From Oceanospirillaceae bacterium (GTDB lineage: Bacteria > Pseudomonadota > Gammaproteobacteria > Pseudomonadales > Balneatricaceae), in contig JAIBDW010000015.1 in NCBI GenBank assembly GCA_024686035.1, positions 1-32,850 of the forward strand: a stretch of DNA of 32,850 nucleotides, in the 5' to 3' direction. The notes beneath the pieces were generated by a model. The model did not search any database. It saw nothing but the letters and a program-made list of their open reading frames with translations, and was not told where the DNA came from. Position numbers and translations under genes: made by a program. Shown one piece after another: positions 9,580-18,501 of this stretch. Position 1 is the first letter of the stretch, and every line of letters starts with the position of its first letter.

Positions 9580-9649
9580 AATGAGACCTTATTAAATTTT
9601 ATGATGTGCTAGTGTTAAACCCAAGCTAGGTGAAGCTTCAGTTTCACGA

Positions 9650-10606
9650 TCAAGTTATCATTTCACCTTTAGCTTGTAAATCAGCATGATAGGAAGAACG
9701 TACTAACGGCCCACTGGCCACATGCTTAAAGCCCATGGCTTTAGCAGCTGCACCTAATTCGTCAAATTCTGCAGGCGGCACAAATCGATCCACCGGCAAA
9801 TGGTTCAGGCTAGGCTGCAAATACTGCCCTAGTGTTAGCATATCCACATCGTGAGCACGCAAATCTTGTAACACCTGTAATACTTCTTCGTTGGTTTCTC
9901 CAAGGCCTAGCATCAAACCCGATTTGGTTAATACATCTGGGCATCGCTGCTTGTATTTTTGCAATAAATCCAACGACCACTGGTAGTCAGAGCCTGGGCG
10001 GATTTTTTTGTACAAGCGAGGTATTGATTCTAAGTTGTGATTAAACACATGAGGCGGTGTTTTGGCTAATATATCCAAAGCAATGTCCATGCGACCACGA
10101 AAGTCTGGTACCAACACTTCAACTTGGGTCGATGGGGTGCGTTCATTAATGGCCCCAATACAGTCAGCAAAATGCTGGGCTCCACCATCTCTTAAATCAT
10201 CACGATCAACAGACGTCACCACTACATATCTAAGAGCCATATCAGCTACTGCTGTGGCTAACTCTGTAGGTTCATCTGCCGACAGTGGATTAGGCCGTCC
10301 ATGAGCCACATCACAAAATGGGCACCTGCGGGTGCAAATTTCGCCCATGATCATAAAGGTCGCGGTGCCGTTACTAAAGCACTCACCTAGATTGGGGCAA
10401 TTGGCCTCTTCGCAAACCGAAGCTAACTTATGCTCTCGTAGCTTAGACTTAATACGATTAATTTCGGGAGAACTGCGCACCTTAATGCGCAACCAATCAG
10501 GTTTACGAGGCATTTTATCTGTCGGTATCACCTTGATTGGGATACGGGCTACTTTTTCCGCGCCTCGAAGTTTAACGCCTGCTTCAGCTTTGTATGATGT
10601 CGCCAT
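9650..10606 (-). CDS. lipA: Lipoyl synthase
   Basis: A radical-SAM enzyme of about 318 residues that inserts two sulfurs into protein-bound octanoyl groups to form lipoate. Counted from the ATG at 10606, the auxiliary [4Fe-4S] cysteines are C65, C70 and C76 ([12 protein letters not shown]). The radical-SAM CxxxCxxC is C91, C95 and C98 (CTRRCPFC). The motif [16 protein letters not shown] and the C-terminal [10 protein letters not shown] with its conserved Arg-Ser-Ser are present. A GTG two codons upstream (10612) is an alternative start. It follows lipB by 25 bases, matching the usual lipB-lipA operon. Confidence 0.97.
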   Translation of the reverse strand: MATSYKAEAGVKLRGAEKVARIPIKVIPTDKMPRKPDWLRIKVRSSPEINRIKSKLREHKLASVCEEANCPNLGECFSNGTATFMIMGEICTRRCPFCDVAHGRPNPLSADEPTELATAVADMALRYVVVTSVDRDDLRDGGAQHFADCIGAINERTPSTQVEVLVPDFRGRMDIALDILAKTPPHVFNHNLESIPRLYKKIRPGSDYQWSLDLLQKYKQRCPDVLTKSGLMLGLGETNEEVLQVLQDLRAHDVDMLTLGQYLQPSLNHLPVDRFVPPAEFDELGAAAKAMGFKHVASGPLVRSSYHADLQAKGEMIT

Positions 10607-10631
10607 AGTCACTATCGCTCGTTGATTATAT

Positions 10632-11330
10632 TCAAAAGTGTTTTACCCAAGCATCTTGGGTTTCATTAACGTGTGTGTACTGCAATTGATGAATGAGTTT
10701 TTTACATAGATCACTGGCCACTATATCCAGCTCGATGATATCAGGTAAATCTTGAAAATCTTTCATTTGAACCATTTTTAAACCTGCATAGCCACAAGGA
10801 TTAATACGCTCAAACGGGCTAAGGTCCATGTCAACGTTAAGTGCTAAGCCGTGAAAACTACACCCTTTTCGAACCCGCAAGCCCAAAGAAGCGATCTTAC
10901 TTCCATCAACATACACGCCAGGGGCGCTAACCTTGGTAGAAGCGCTAATATCATAATCAGACAAACAGTCTATTAGGGCATTTTCCATGTGTGTCACAAG
11001 TGCTCGAACGCCTATATTAAGGCGCTTTAAATCTAGCATAAGATAGATCATCAACTGCCCTGGCCCATGATAAGTCACTTGACCACCACGATCAGACTGC
11101 ACCAAAGGGATGTCTCCTTGATCCAGCAAATGCTCTGCCTTACCTGCTTGGCCTTGAGTGAATACGCGAGGGTGTTCTAGCACCCACATTTCATCCAAAG
11201 TGCTCGCATCGCGTTGGTTGGTAAAGTCTTGCATTGCTTGCCAACTTTGGCTGTAGTCTTGCGGTGATAAGCGCCTTATTAAGACGCCACCGTTGAGGTT
11301 TAAGCTAGAGGACAAGCTTAACCTTGCCAC
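10632..11330 (-). CDS. lipB: Lipoyl(octanoyl) transferase
   Basis: Transfers octanoyl groups from acyl carrier protein to the lipoyl domains of 2-oxo-acid dehydrogenases, supplying LipA. The 232-residue frame holds the family motifs [44 protein letters not shown] (with the catalytic Lys) and [10 protein letters not shown] (with the catalytic Cys). The first codon is GTG with no clear ribosome site. An in-frame TTG at 11315 follows AAGG at six bases and gives about 227 residues, so the start is uncertain. Either choice overlaps the end of ybeD, by 26 or 11 bases, which suggests coupled expression. Confidence 0.95.
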   Translation of the reverse strand: MARLSLSSSLNLNGGVLIRRLSPQDYSQSWQAMQDFTNQRDASTLDEMWVLEHPRVFTQGQAGKAEHLLDQGDIPLVQSDRGGQVTYHGPGQLMIYLMLDLKRLNIGVRALVTHMENALIDCLSDYDISASTKVSAPGVYVDGSKIASLGLRVRKGCSFHGLALNVDMDLSPFERINPCGYAGLKMVQMKDFQDLPDIIELDIVASDLCKKLIHQLQYTHVNETQDAWVKHF

Positions 11331-11598
11331 TATTCATTAAGGTTGTGTGTATTAGCTTAAGATGCTCTTCACTTTGCGCTGTCACAGACAAACGAACCGA
11401 TTGAAAGGTGCCGTTTTTACTATCGATCGCCTGTACCTTTGTTAGATCTACACCTGAGGCTAGCCCTTGCACACACGCGACTACAAAGTCTTTATAGTCT
11501 GGGGTTTTAAGGCCTACTATTTTAAGACTATAGTGAGCACAAGGAAACTCAATTTTTGGCTCTTCTTGCTTTGATACTTGTTGCTTTAGCTTCATCAT
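11305..11598 (-). CDS. ybeD: YbeD/DUF493 family protein
   Basis: A 97-residue small cytoplasmic protein of the DUF493 (YbeD) family, recognised by the fold pattern ([12 protein letters not shown], then [20 protein letters not shown]) and by its fixed place between dacA and lipB. Members have an ACT-like ferredoxin fold. Their function is unknown, although the linkage suggests a regulatory link to lipoate synthesis. The start forms an ATGATG with the dacA stop, giving a 4-base or 1-base overlap depending on which ATG is used. Confidence 0.9.
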   Translation of the reverse strand: MMKLKQQVSKQEEPKIEFPCAHYSLKIVGLKTPDYKDFVVACVQGLASGVDLTKVQAIDSKNGTFQSVRLSVTAQSEEHLKLIHTTLMNSGKVKLVL

Positions 11599-12827
11599 TC
11601 GCCACTAATGAGTCGAGTTACACTATCGACGATGCCCTTAATAAACCCACCTTCTTTAAGGGCTTTGCTGGCAATCAAATCTCTTTCTAGAATAACGTCT
11701 TCATCAAGAGTAATGACCAGTTTACCTAGTACATCACCTTTTGATAATGGCGCTTCAATGTTTGGATTAATATCCATCGTGGCCTTAATATATTTAGCTT
11801 GACCACGGGGAATAGTGACAGCCAGCTCTTCTTCAAGCAATACATCTACATTGTCTTCTATACCACCCCAAACTCTAGTTTGAGTGATCACCTCGCCAGC
11901 ATCATAAAGTAAATGTGTTTCAAAAAAGCGCATGCCATAGGTGAGTAGCTTTTGAGATTCTTGGGCCCGAGACTCTGTGCCGGCAGCGCCTAGCACCACA
12001 GAGATTAATCGTTGGCCATCTTTTTTGGCTGATGCGACCAAACAATATCCAGCAGCAGAGGTATAGCCCGTTTTGAGGCCATCCACTGTACTGTCACGCC
12101 ACAACAATTTATTACGGTTGGGTTGTCTGATTTTATTAAAGGTAAATTCTTTTTCTGAATACACCAGATACTGCTCTGGGTAATCACGAATAATAGCTCT
12201 AGCTAGGATTGCCAGATCCCTTGCTGTTGTTTCAAGCCCATTAGCCGGCAATCCCGTTGCATTTTTAAAGTTTGTTTGAGTCATCCCTAGGCGCACAGCG
12301 TGTAAGTTCATCAAATCTGCAAAGGCTTCTTCGCTACCTGCGATATGCTCTGCCACAGCCACACTGGCATCGTTACCCGATTGGATAATAATGCCGCGCA
12401 TCAAGTCTTCCAACTTAACAAAAGTGCCTTCTTGGATAAACATGCGCGAGCCTTTGGTACGCCATGCTTTTTCACTAATACGCACTTGATCTTCTAGAGA
12501 CACGTTGCCAGAAGCCACTTCATAATCCAATATATAAGCCGTCATCAATTTGGTTAAACTGGCAGGGGGCAATAATTGATCTGCATTGTGCTCTACAATG
12601 ACTTCACCTGTTAACGCATCAATCAATATGTAAGCTTTAGCGGCCAATTGAGGTGGCTGTGGCACTAATGCTTGAGCTGCATAGGCTGAACTTGCTAACC
12701 CTAGACACACCAATAAAGACATTGCCATCGCAGCAGCTTTAACTTGTGCCACAGTGATAAAACCATGTTTAGTTGCCTGTTTCACAGCGCAAAGTAATAA
12801 TTTAGCCGAAGCCACTGCAGTTGCCAT
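11595..12827 (-). CDS. dacA: D-alanyl-D-alanine carboxypeptidase (PBP5 type)
   Basis: A periplasmic low-molecular-weight penicillin-binding protein of about 410 residues that removes the terminal D-Ala from peptidoglycan pentapeptides, trimming cross-links and releasing D-Ala. Counted from the ATG at 12827, the catalytic SLTK is at 90-93, SGN at 150-152 and KTG at 252-254. The C-terminal helix (KEGGFIKGIVDSVTRLI) is amphipathic, as expected for membrane attachment. The signal peptide is unusually far from the start: about 34 residues precede the hydrophobic core MSLLVCLGLASSAYA. A TTG at 12833 is also possible. An internal ATG near residue 34-36 would give a normal signal peptide. It lies 103 bases after rlpA. 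Confidence 0.95.
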   Translation of the reverse strand: MATAVASAKLLLCAVKQATKHGFITVAQVKAAAMAMSLLVCLGLASSAYAAQALVPQPPQLAAKAYILIDALTGEVIVEHNADQLLPPASLTKLMTAYILDYEVASGNVSLEDQVRISEKAWRTKGSRMFIQEGTFVKLEDLMRGIIIQSGNDASVAVAEHIAGSEEAFADLMNLHAVRLGMTQTNFKNATGLPANGLETTARDLAILARAIIRDYPEQYLVYSEKEFTFNKIRQPNRNKLLWRDSTVDGLKTGYTSAAGYCLVASAKKDGQRLISVVLGAAGTESRAQESQKLLTYGMRFFETHLLYDAGEVITQTRVWGGIEDNVDVLLEEELAVTIPRGQAKYIKATMDINPNIEAPLSKGDVLGKLVITLDEDVILERDLIASKALKEGGFIKGIVDSVTRLISGE

Positions 12828-12930
12828 ACTCAAAATACCTTAAGTTGTTGACCCAATAAAAACTTGCGATTTCTATCGGCAATTTGTAACCGCCCGATTG
12901 TACCATGAGAGCCATTGTAGAATCAGCACA

Positions 12931-13971
12931 TTAGGGTCTAATCATTAGACCTTGCCCGTGCCCAAGCGGCACAAGCTGCTGCATTAGCGCAGTAGCACTG
13001 CCAGCATCAATAGTGGGGCCAATTAATACCCGAAACAAATCTGGTCGATCATTGGCCTGCTCCACAAACACATTTGATCGTCTAAGCTCTTGCACCAGAG
13101 TATTACGCAACAACAAAGCGCCGCCGATCTTCGACACCGCAGCCACTTGCACGTAATACCCTGGCACACGCTTGGATTGCTGACGGATTTCTTTACTTGC
13201 TGAACCTTGTGTCACAAGCTCCCTTTTAACTGTGGATTGAGCAGCAGGGGTTGATTTAGCGTTGCTAAGCGCCACGGGTGCCACTTTCAACGCACTTTTT
13301 GAAGTAGAAAAAGCATTGGCTTTACGCTGTGTTCTGATGCGCTGCTCAAGCTCAGGACTCCAGCGGCTTGCATCAATGGCCTCCACTAATACATTGGCAA
13401 CGCCTGTTTTTCGATAGTCTAGTTTGCTCGCAGCAGCATAAGAAAGGTCAATCACTCGATCGCCATGGAAAGGGCCACGATCATTCACTCTAACAATGAC
13501 AATTTTATTATTATCAAGGTTAGTAATGCGGGCATAAGTAGGCAAAGGCAAAGACTTATGGGCTGCACTCATTGAGTACATGTCATAAGTTTCGCCGTTT
13601 GATGTGAGATGTCCATGAAATTTTTGCCCATACCAAGAAGCCAAACCACGCTGTTTAAAGCCCACACTTGAAGGCATAACACTGTAGGATTTACCCCACA
13701 CTTGGTAGCGGCTCTTATTACCACCGCGACTATGTGCCTCTACTTTAGGAATCGCATCAGCTGCGTTACTCATATCCAAGTGCTGCTTGGGCCCTAAATC
13801 TTGTTTTATGGAGTAGCGTGCTTCAGTTTTAGCTTTGGCAGCCGCCACCACCTGCGCTTGAGAGATACTCACAGGACTATTGGCTCCAGTTGATTGCTGG
13901 CTAATATTAGAACAGGCGCTAATGCCAAATATCAGCACAGCACTGGCAACAAGTCGTAATCGATACTGCAT
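12931..13971 (-). CDS. rlpA: RlpA septal-ring lipoprotein, DPBB and SPOR domains
   Basis: An outer-membrane-anchored lipoprotein of about 346 residues. The chosen start is the ATG at 13971, preceded by AAGG nine bases upstream; a TTG at 14034 would extend it into mltB. The lipobox GISAC follows a short hydrophobic segment. A double-psi beta-barrel domain spans roughly residues 105-205 (GLASWYGQKFHGHLTSNGE, then VRVNDRGPFHGDRVIDLS). A C-terminal SPOR domain begins near YYVQVAAVSKIGGA and should bind denuded glycan strands. In Pseudomonas, RlpA is a lytic transglycosylase acting on such strands; the catalytic Glu and Asp-type positions appear present here. It lies in the mltB-rlpA-dacA series. 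Confidence 0.93.
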   Translation of the reverse strand: MQYRLRLVASAVLIFGISACSNISQQSTGANSPVSISQAQVVAAAKAKTEARYSIKQDLGPKQHLDMSNAADAIPKVEAHSRGGNKSRYQVWGKSYSVMPSSVGFKQRGLASWYGQKFHGHLTSNGETYDMYSMSAAHKSLPLPTYARITNLDNNKIVIVRVNDRGPFHGDRVIDLSYAAASKLDYRKTGVANVLVEAIDASRWSPELEQRIRTQRKANAFSTSKSALKVAPVALSNAKSTPAAQSTVKRELVTQGSASKEIRQQSKRVPGYYVQVAAVSKIGGALLLRNTLVQELRRSNVFVEQANDRPDLFRVLIGPTIDAGSATALMQQLVPLGHGQGLMIRP

Positions 13972-14008
13972 GTTAAAAAACCTTGTTTCAAACTTGGTTG
14001 TGTATAGA

Positions 14009-14968
14009 TCAATTTTGAGCGATACCTTGAGCAATTTCTACCACTGCTCGGGCGTACCAAAGGGAATGATTATAACGTGTTATCGCGTAAAAGTTCGCTC
14101 CACCTAAACGGTACTCATCGCCATTTTCGGTTGAAAAGGCATACAAATTAAACTCATCCACATCTGTTGATGAAGGTAAGGAGATACCCCTGGTTTTCCA
14201 TTGCGACAAAGGCACTCCTTGGCGCTTGGCCTTCTTACTCACCCAAGCGGGTTCTATAGAGGCGTCCACACGTAACAGCCAAGGCTTGCCCGCTTGCCAA
14301 CGATGGCGCTCAAGGTAATGAGCAATGCTTGCGATATTATCATCGACACTACTAAACAAATCGATGCGTTCATCGCCATCTCCATCTACAGCAAAATCAC
14401 GGTAGCTTGTGGGTATAAATTGCCCCATTCCCACTGCACCAGCGGCAGAGCCTTTCACTTGCGTAGGATCTAAACCTTGACTATAACAAAGACGAAAAAA
14501 TTCGGCTAACTGGCGCTGGTAAAACTCACTCCTGCGAGGGTAGTCAAAAGACAGAGTCGCAAGCACCCGCAAAGCTAAGTGCTTACCCATGTTAGTGCCA
14601 TAATGACTTTCTATACCGGCAATGGCTGCAATGATAGCAGCATCTACACCAGTTTTTTGGGCAACCAAATTCAATGATGCCGCATTTTTTTCCAAAAAGG
14701 CTTGGCCTAACTTAATGCGTGATGCTGTAACCAGGCGTTTTTGATAGCCACCCCATGTCAGCTTATTTTCTGGTGCATTGCGAAGTACCGGCACAATACT
14801 AGGTTTGGCTTTAGTTTGGGCTAAATATTGTAACACCTGGGCTTGAGTAAAACCCAAATCACCCGCTTCACTTAACCACTTAGACACGTCATCTCGTGCA
14901 GTAAAGTTTGCGTAGACTTGTCCACTTAAAAGTCCAATTATCAAGCACCCTAGCGTTATTTTTTTCAC
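14009..14968 (-). CDS. mltB: Lytic murein transglycosylase B
   Basis: A 319-residue periplasmic enzyme that cleaves peptidoglycan glycan strands with formation of 1,6-anhydroMurNAc. The signal peptide spans about residues 1-20 (ending VYA). No lipobox Cys is present, so this copy is probably soluble, like the SltB1 form of Pseudomonas. The catalytic Glu is E120 in IAGIESHYGTNMG. AAGAVGMGQFIPTSY and DGDGDERIDLF are also typical. The start codon is GTG at 14968. It is the promoter-proximal gene of the minus-strand series mltB-rlpA-dacA-ybeD-lipB-lipA. Its promoter must lie in 14969-15259 because the usual upstream gene, rodA, is separated from it by another operon. Confidence 0.95.
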   Translation of the reverse strand: MKKITLGCLIIGLLSGQVYANFTARDDVSKWLSEAGDLGFTQAQVLQYLAQTKAKPSIVPVLRNAPENKLTWGGYQKRLVTASRIKLGQAFLEKNAASLNLVAQKTGVDAAIIAAIAGIESHYGTNMGKHLALRVLATLSFDYPRRSEFYQRQLAEFFRLCYSQGLDPTQVKGSAAGAVGMGQFIPTSYRDFAVDGDGDERIDLFSSVDDNIASIAHYLERHRWQAGKPWLLRVDASIEPAWVSKKAKRQGVPLSQWKTRGISLPSSTDVDEFNLYAFSTENGDEYRLGGANFYAITRYNHSLWYARAVVEIAQGIAQN

Positions 14969-15107
14969 ATTAATTTCTCTATATTTGTCTGTTAAGTGTA
15001 ACTAATCCCTACTTAGACCCCAACCGTCTGTGATTAATAAATGAGGTCAAACGCGCAGCCTTTGATTTGTCTTATGCATTTTTATAGATGCCTAATCAAT
15101 TGTAATA

Positions 15108-15179
15108 TCTATCACACACAAGAATCACTTTCGATAAACTTACCAGCTGATAGGAAAAGTCTATCAATGGTCGCAATAG
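15108..15179 (+). promoter_or_regulatory. Candidate LysR-type operator region of the D-glutamate/5-oxoproline operon
   Basis: TCTATCA occurs at 15108-15114 and again at 15160-15166, 52 bases apart, close to five helical turns. The second copy is the right arm of the palindrome TGATAG-N7-CTATCA (15148-15166), which contains a T-N11-A core typical of LysR-regulator boxes. A third half-site, ATAG, lies at 15176-15179. The first copy overlaps the right arm of a wider dyad, ATAGAT at 15084 and ATCTAT ending at 15112. About 150 bases separate the palindrome from the first gene start at 15260. The regulator gene is the sixth gene of the same operon. A possible promoter, TTGTGA at 15200 with ATAATT at 15221, has short spacing and is weak. 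Confidence 0.4.
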
Positions 15180-15259
15180 AATTCATTAGACACACCCTCT
15201 TGTGACATGCAAAATGCACAATAATTCCTCGCAACTTATTACTGACCTTCGGACGCTCT

Positions 15260-16042
15260 ATGACCCTTTCACCACTGCAGCTTAGACAACAGATTCGTAG
15301 CGGCTCCATGGCTAGTAACACCTCAGGTTTGTGCTCAGGTTATGTACAAGGAAACCTGTGTATTTTGCCTGACGTTTACGCGAATGATTTTTTAAAGTTT
15401 TGCCACCTAAACCCAAAACCATGCCCCATTATTGGCATGTCTGAAAAGCCTGGAGACTTTCGCCTAAAGGGCTTGGGCCAAGACATCGACTTGCGCACTG
15501 ACATCCCTCAATACAGACTTTTCAATCATGGTAAAGCAGATCATCAAGTGAACAACATCCTGGATCATTGGCGTGACGATTTGGTGGCCTTTGTGCTTGG
15601 CTGTTCTTTCTCTTTTGAGGAAGCACTAATCGCCGACGGGTTAGAGGTTCGTAACCTTACAGAGGGCGTGAATGTACCTATGTATCGCACCAATATTGCC
15701 TGTAAAGAAGCAGGCCCATTTGCAGGCAACATGGTGGTAAGTATGCGCCCATACAAACCTGCAGATGCCATAAGGGCTATTCAAATATGTAGTAGATTCC
15801 CTTCTGTACACGGTGCACCTGTGCATTTTGGCTCACCTGGCGACATTGGTATTGCCGACTTAAACCAGCCTGATTTTGGTGATCGTGTGACTCTTAAAGA
15901 AGGTGAAATACCAGTGTTTTGGGCTTGTGGTGTCACACCTCAAGTCGCCGTTGAAAAAGCTAAACCTTCATTTTGTATTACCCATGCACCTGGTTGCATG
16001 TTGGTCACAGATTTACCCAATAGCCAGTTAGCTATATTTTAA
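15260..16042 (+). CDS. DUF1445 protein (YcsI/putative hydro-lyase; D-glutamate-cyclase N-domain homolog)
   Basis: A 260-residue cytoplasmic protein of the DUF1445 family. Visible family motifs are [10 protein letters not shown] (114-123), [10 protein letters not shown] (161-170) and [15 protein letters not shown] (184-198), with full length for the family. Automated annotation usually calls it a putative hydro-lyase. B. subtilis YcsI belongs here and sits beside kipI/kipA. In vertebrate DGLUCY this domain is fused ahead of DUF4392, and the whole protein converts D-glutamate to 5-oxo-D-proline. A separate DUF4392 gene lies four genes downstream (18502-19359), so both halves occur in one operon. 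GGA lies about seven bases before the ATG; an internal ATG at 15308 is a less likely start. Confidence 0.88.
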   Translation: MTLSPLQLRQQIRSGSMASNTSGLCSGYVQGNLCILPDVYANDFLKFCHLNPKPCPIIGMSEKPGDFRLKGLGQDIDLRTDIPQYRLFNHGKADHQVNNILDHWRDDLVAFVLGCSFSFEEALIADGLEVRNLTEGVNVPMYRTNIACKEAGPFAGNMVVSMRPYKPADAIRAIQICSRFPSVHGAPVHFGSPGDIGIADLNQPDFGDRVTLKEGEIPVFWACGVTPQVAVEKAKPSFCITHAPGCMLVTDLPNSQLAIF

Positions 16043-16056
16043 ACAAGGGAAACAAC

Positions 16057-16824
16057 ATGCTACTAAATTGTGATTTAGGTGAAAGCTATGGTTCTTGGAC
16101 GATAGGCCAAGATGCAAAAGCCATGCCCCACATTGATCAAGCCAACATTGCCTGTGGGTTTCATGCAGGCGACCCACTGGTGATGCAGCGTACATTGGCA
16201 TTAGCAAAAGAGCACGGTGTAATGGTGGGAGCTCACCCTGCTTACCCAGATTTAGTCGGCTTTGGCCGCAGGTCTATGAATTGTTCTGCCCAAGAAATAG
16301 TAGCGTTTATGCACTATCAGATTGCCGCATTAGAGGGCATGGCTGCTTGCCAAGGTTTAACATTAAGCTATGTAAAACCCCATGGTGCCCTTTATAACGA
16401 TATGATGAGCCAAGCCTCGGTGATAGACGCAGTGATGCAGGCAGTGAGTAGCTATCAAACACGAGCTTTTAAGGGCAGGCCACCGTTAAAACTAATGCTA
16501 CAGGCCAACGCTTTCGCAAAAGACCACCTAGAAAAAGCCCAAGCGCTCAATTTACAGCTCTATTTTGAAGCCTTTGCAGATCGTGGTTACGAAGATGACG
16601 GCAGCCTCATGGCTCGTTCTAAAACTGGCGCAGTGTTAGATCATGATGCCATGCTAAAACAAGTCAAACAGCTCATTCAAACAGGCACCATCACTACAGT
16701 TAGTGGTGCTGCTTTGAAACTTCATGTGGATAGTCTTTGTGTGCATGGTGACAATGATGCTGGAATTGCAGCGATCGAGTCTATTCGTGGGTTAATGCAA
16801 AGCCCAACAGCTGATCAACCGTAG
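16057..16824 (+). CDS. pxpA: 5-oxoprolinase subunit PxpA (LamB/YcsF family)
   Basis: A 255-residue subunit of the prokaryotic ATP-dependent 5-oxoprolinase, which opens 5-oxo-L-proline to L-glutamate. The family signature is very clear: NCDLGESYG (4-12), ANIACGFHAGDP (29-40), GAHPAYPDLVGFGRR (58-72), YVKPHGALYN, and EAFADRGYEDDGSL near residue 170. The ATG follows AAGGGA at seven bases and lies 14 bases after the DUF1445 gene, so they are cotranscribed. PxpA works with PxpB and PxpC, encoded immediately downstream. Confidence 0.96.
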   Translation: MLLNCDLGESYGSWTIGQDAKAMPHIDQANIACGFHAGDPLVMQRTLALAKEHGVMVGAHPAYPDLVGFGRRSMNCSAQEIVAFMHYQIAALEGMAACQGLTLSYVKPHGALYNDMMSQASVIDAVMQAVSSYQTRAFKGRPPLKLMLQANAFAKDHLEKAQALNLQLYFEAFADRGYEDDGSLMARSKTGAVLDHDAMLKQVKQLIQTGTITTVSGAALKLHVDSLCVHGDNDAGIAAIESIRGLMQSPTADQP

Positions 16825-16833
16825 CCAAACACT

Positions 16834-17547
16834 ATGAGCGCTAATCAAACCCATATCGCAATAGCCAGTGAAAATAGCTACATCGTCTATTTTAGCGATC
16901 CTGACAGTGTGCAAATCAGCTCTGAAGTGAGTGCGGCTATTGCTAATGCCTGCGCGCAGATAAAGCTACATTTTGGCACTAAGCTTATCGATTTAGTGGC
17001 CTCTTATGCGTCTTTACTAGTTATTTATGACCCCAACCAGTGCGACCATTTATGGGCAAAGGCGGCCCTAAAGGTGATATTGGATACGCCACAAAAAGTG
17101 AGCCAAAATAGTGGTCAACTGGTTGAAATACCGGTGTTTTATAGCACTGAATACGGTCCAGAGCTTAACCTGTTAGCACAAAATGCAGGGCTTAGTGTTG
17201 AACAAGTCATCGACATCCATAGCGCCACCGAGTATCGGGTGTATGCCATTGGTTTTGCACCAGGTTTTGCTTACCTAGGTGAAGTAGACGAACGCTTAGC
17301 TGCGCCAAGACTAGCTACTCCAAGGCTTAAAGTACCCGCCGGCGCGGTGGCTATTGCTGATCGCCAAACTGCAGTGTACCCAGCCAGTTCTCCTGGGGGA
17401 TGGAATCTGATTGGCCTTTGCCCTACCCCCATGTTCAATGCACAAGCACAGCCACACATGCCCGTAAGCGTGGGTGACCGCGTAAGGTTTATGCCGATAG
17501 ATGAGCAACAATACCTAACTTTGGGGGGGTTATTGCATGAGCTTTAA
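16834..17547 (+). CDS. pxpB: 5-oxoprolinase subunit PxpB (KipI family)
   Basis: A 237-residue subunit of the PxpABC 5-oxoprolinase. The core motif IGFAPGFAYLGEVD lies near residues 139-152, followed by PRLATPRLKVPAGAVAIADRQ and YPASSPGGWNLIG, as in KipI and the AHS1 domain of urea amidolyase-type proteins. The gene starts nine bases after pxpA and ends with an 11-base overlap into pxpC. A run of seven G residues at 17523-17529 lies within its last nine codons, just before the pxpC start. In B. subtilis the homolog KipI also inhibits the sporulation kinase KinA, but nothing here suggests that role. Confidence 0.94.
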   Translation: MSANQTHIAIASENSYIVYFSDPDSVQISSEVSAAIANACAQIKLHFGTKLIDLVASYASLLVIYDPNQCDHLWAKAALKVILDTPQKVSQNSGQLVEIPVFYSTEYGPELNLLAQNAGLSVEQVIDIHSATEYRVYAIGFAPGFAYLGEVDERLAAPRLATPRLKVPAGAVAIADRQTAVYPASSPGGWNLIGLCPTPMFNAQAQPHMPVSVGDRVRFMPIDEQQYLTLGGLLHEL

Positions 17548-18499
17548 AGTTCTTCAGCCGGGTTTACTTAGCTCAATCCAAGACCTTGGACGCTTTGGCC
17601 AACATGACATCGGTTTAACCACCGGAGGGCCTTTAGACAATGAAGCCTTTTTATGGGCTAATCGAATTTTGCATAATGCGCCAAATGCCTGTGCCATTGA
17701 ATTAAGCTTTGGTGGTCTTCAACTACTAGCCCAAACCCAAAGCTACCTGTGTGTCACAGGCGCAACGCTAGATTTGACGATTAATGGTGTTGCAAAGGCC
17801 TTATGGACCAGCCACAAAATATGGCCAGATGACGACATTAAACTTGGCTATTCTAGCCATGGATGCCGCAGTTATATCAGTGTGGCTGGTGGGTTTGACA
17901 TTACTCCAAGCTTTGGCAGCAGTGCAACCGTGGTGCGAGAAAAAGTGGGGGGTCTAACCGGTGCTAAACTTGCAGCCAACGATTGCTTAGCGTGCGCTAG
18001 TATTGCGCAATTACCCCGCCAAGCACTAGCTCAAGAACACAGGCCTGTCTATGGGCAACAAAACTCTGGCTCGCATGATGGCGACACCGTATTGCGTATT
18101 TTGCCTGGCTACCAACATCACCTGTTTGACACAGCAACCCAAACGCGTTTTTTCCACGCCCAATATACGCTGACCGATCGTAGTGACCGCATGGGCATGC
18201 GTCTTGAAGGGCCTGCAGTGGCGTGCGCATCTCAAAATATGTTGTCAGAAGGCATTTGTTTAGGTGCCGTTCAAGTGCCTGCCGATGGCCAACCCATCGT
18301 TTTACTTAAAGATCGTCAGACCATTGGTGGCTACCCCAAAATAGGAGCAGTGTTAGCTCGCGATACGGCTTGTCTTGCTCAATTAAGGCCTGGAGACACC
18401 CTGCGCTTTGAAGCTGTGGACCTTTATCAAGCCCATACCATAAATACCTTATCGCAACTCAAATTTGATCACACACCGCTGCTGCACCTGAAGGATTAA
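17537..18499 (+). CDS. pxpC: 5-oxoprolinase subunit PxpC (KipA/biotin-dependent carboxyltransferase-like family)
   Basis: A 320-residue third subunit of the PxpABC 5-oxoprolinase, of the AHS2/KipA family. Typical motifs are PGLLSSIQDLGRFGQHDIGL near the start, GGPLDNEAFLWAN, SDRMGMRLEGP around residue 215, and LKDRQTIGGYPKIGAVLA near 255. Automated annotation often calls the family biotin-dependent carboxyltransferase, but with PxpA and PxpB adjacent the 5-oxoprolinase role is far more likely. The start overlaps pxpB by 11 bases and its ribosome site may be the G-run at 17523-17529. Only two bases separate its stop from the next gene. Confidence 0.95.
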   Translation: MSFKVLQPGLLSSIQDLGRFGQHDIGLTTGGPLDNEAFLWANRILHNAPNACAIELSFGGLQLLAQTQSYLCVTGATLDLTINGVAKALWTSHKIWPDDDIKLGYSSHGCRSYISVAGGFDITPSFGSSATVVREKVGGLTGAKLAANDCLACASIAQLPRQALAQEHRPVYGQQNSGSHDGDTVLRILPGYQHHLFDTATQTRFFHAQYTLTDRSDRMGMRLEGPAVACASQNMLSEGICLGAVQVPADGQPIVLLKDRQTIGGYPKIGAVLARDTACLAQLRPGDTLRFEAVDLYQAHTINTLSQLKFDHTPLLHLKD

Positions 18500-18501
18500 C
18501 C

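Noticed and set aside
12834-12930. A promoter for dacA in the rlpA-dacA gap
   Set aside because: TACAAT-like boxes exist on the minus strand but none has a convincing -35 at proper spacing.
17537-18499. pxpC as a biotin-dependent carboxylase or urea amidolyase subunit
   Set aside because: No biotin carboxylase or biotin carrier gene is nearby, while pxpA and pxpB are directly adjacent, so the 5-oxoprolinase assignment fits better.
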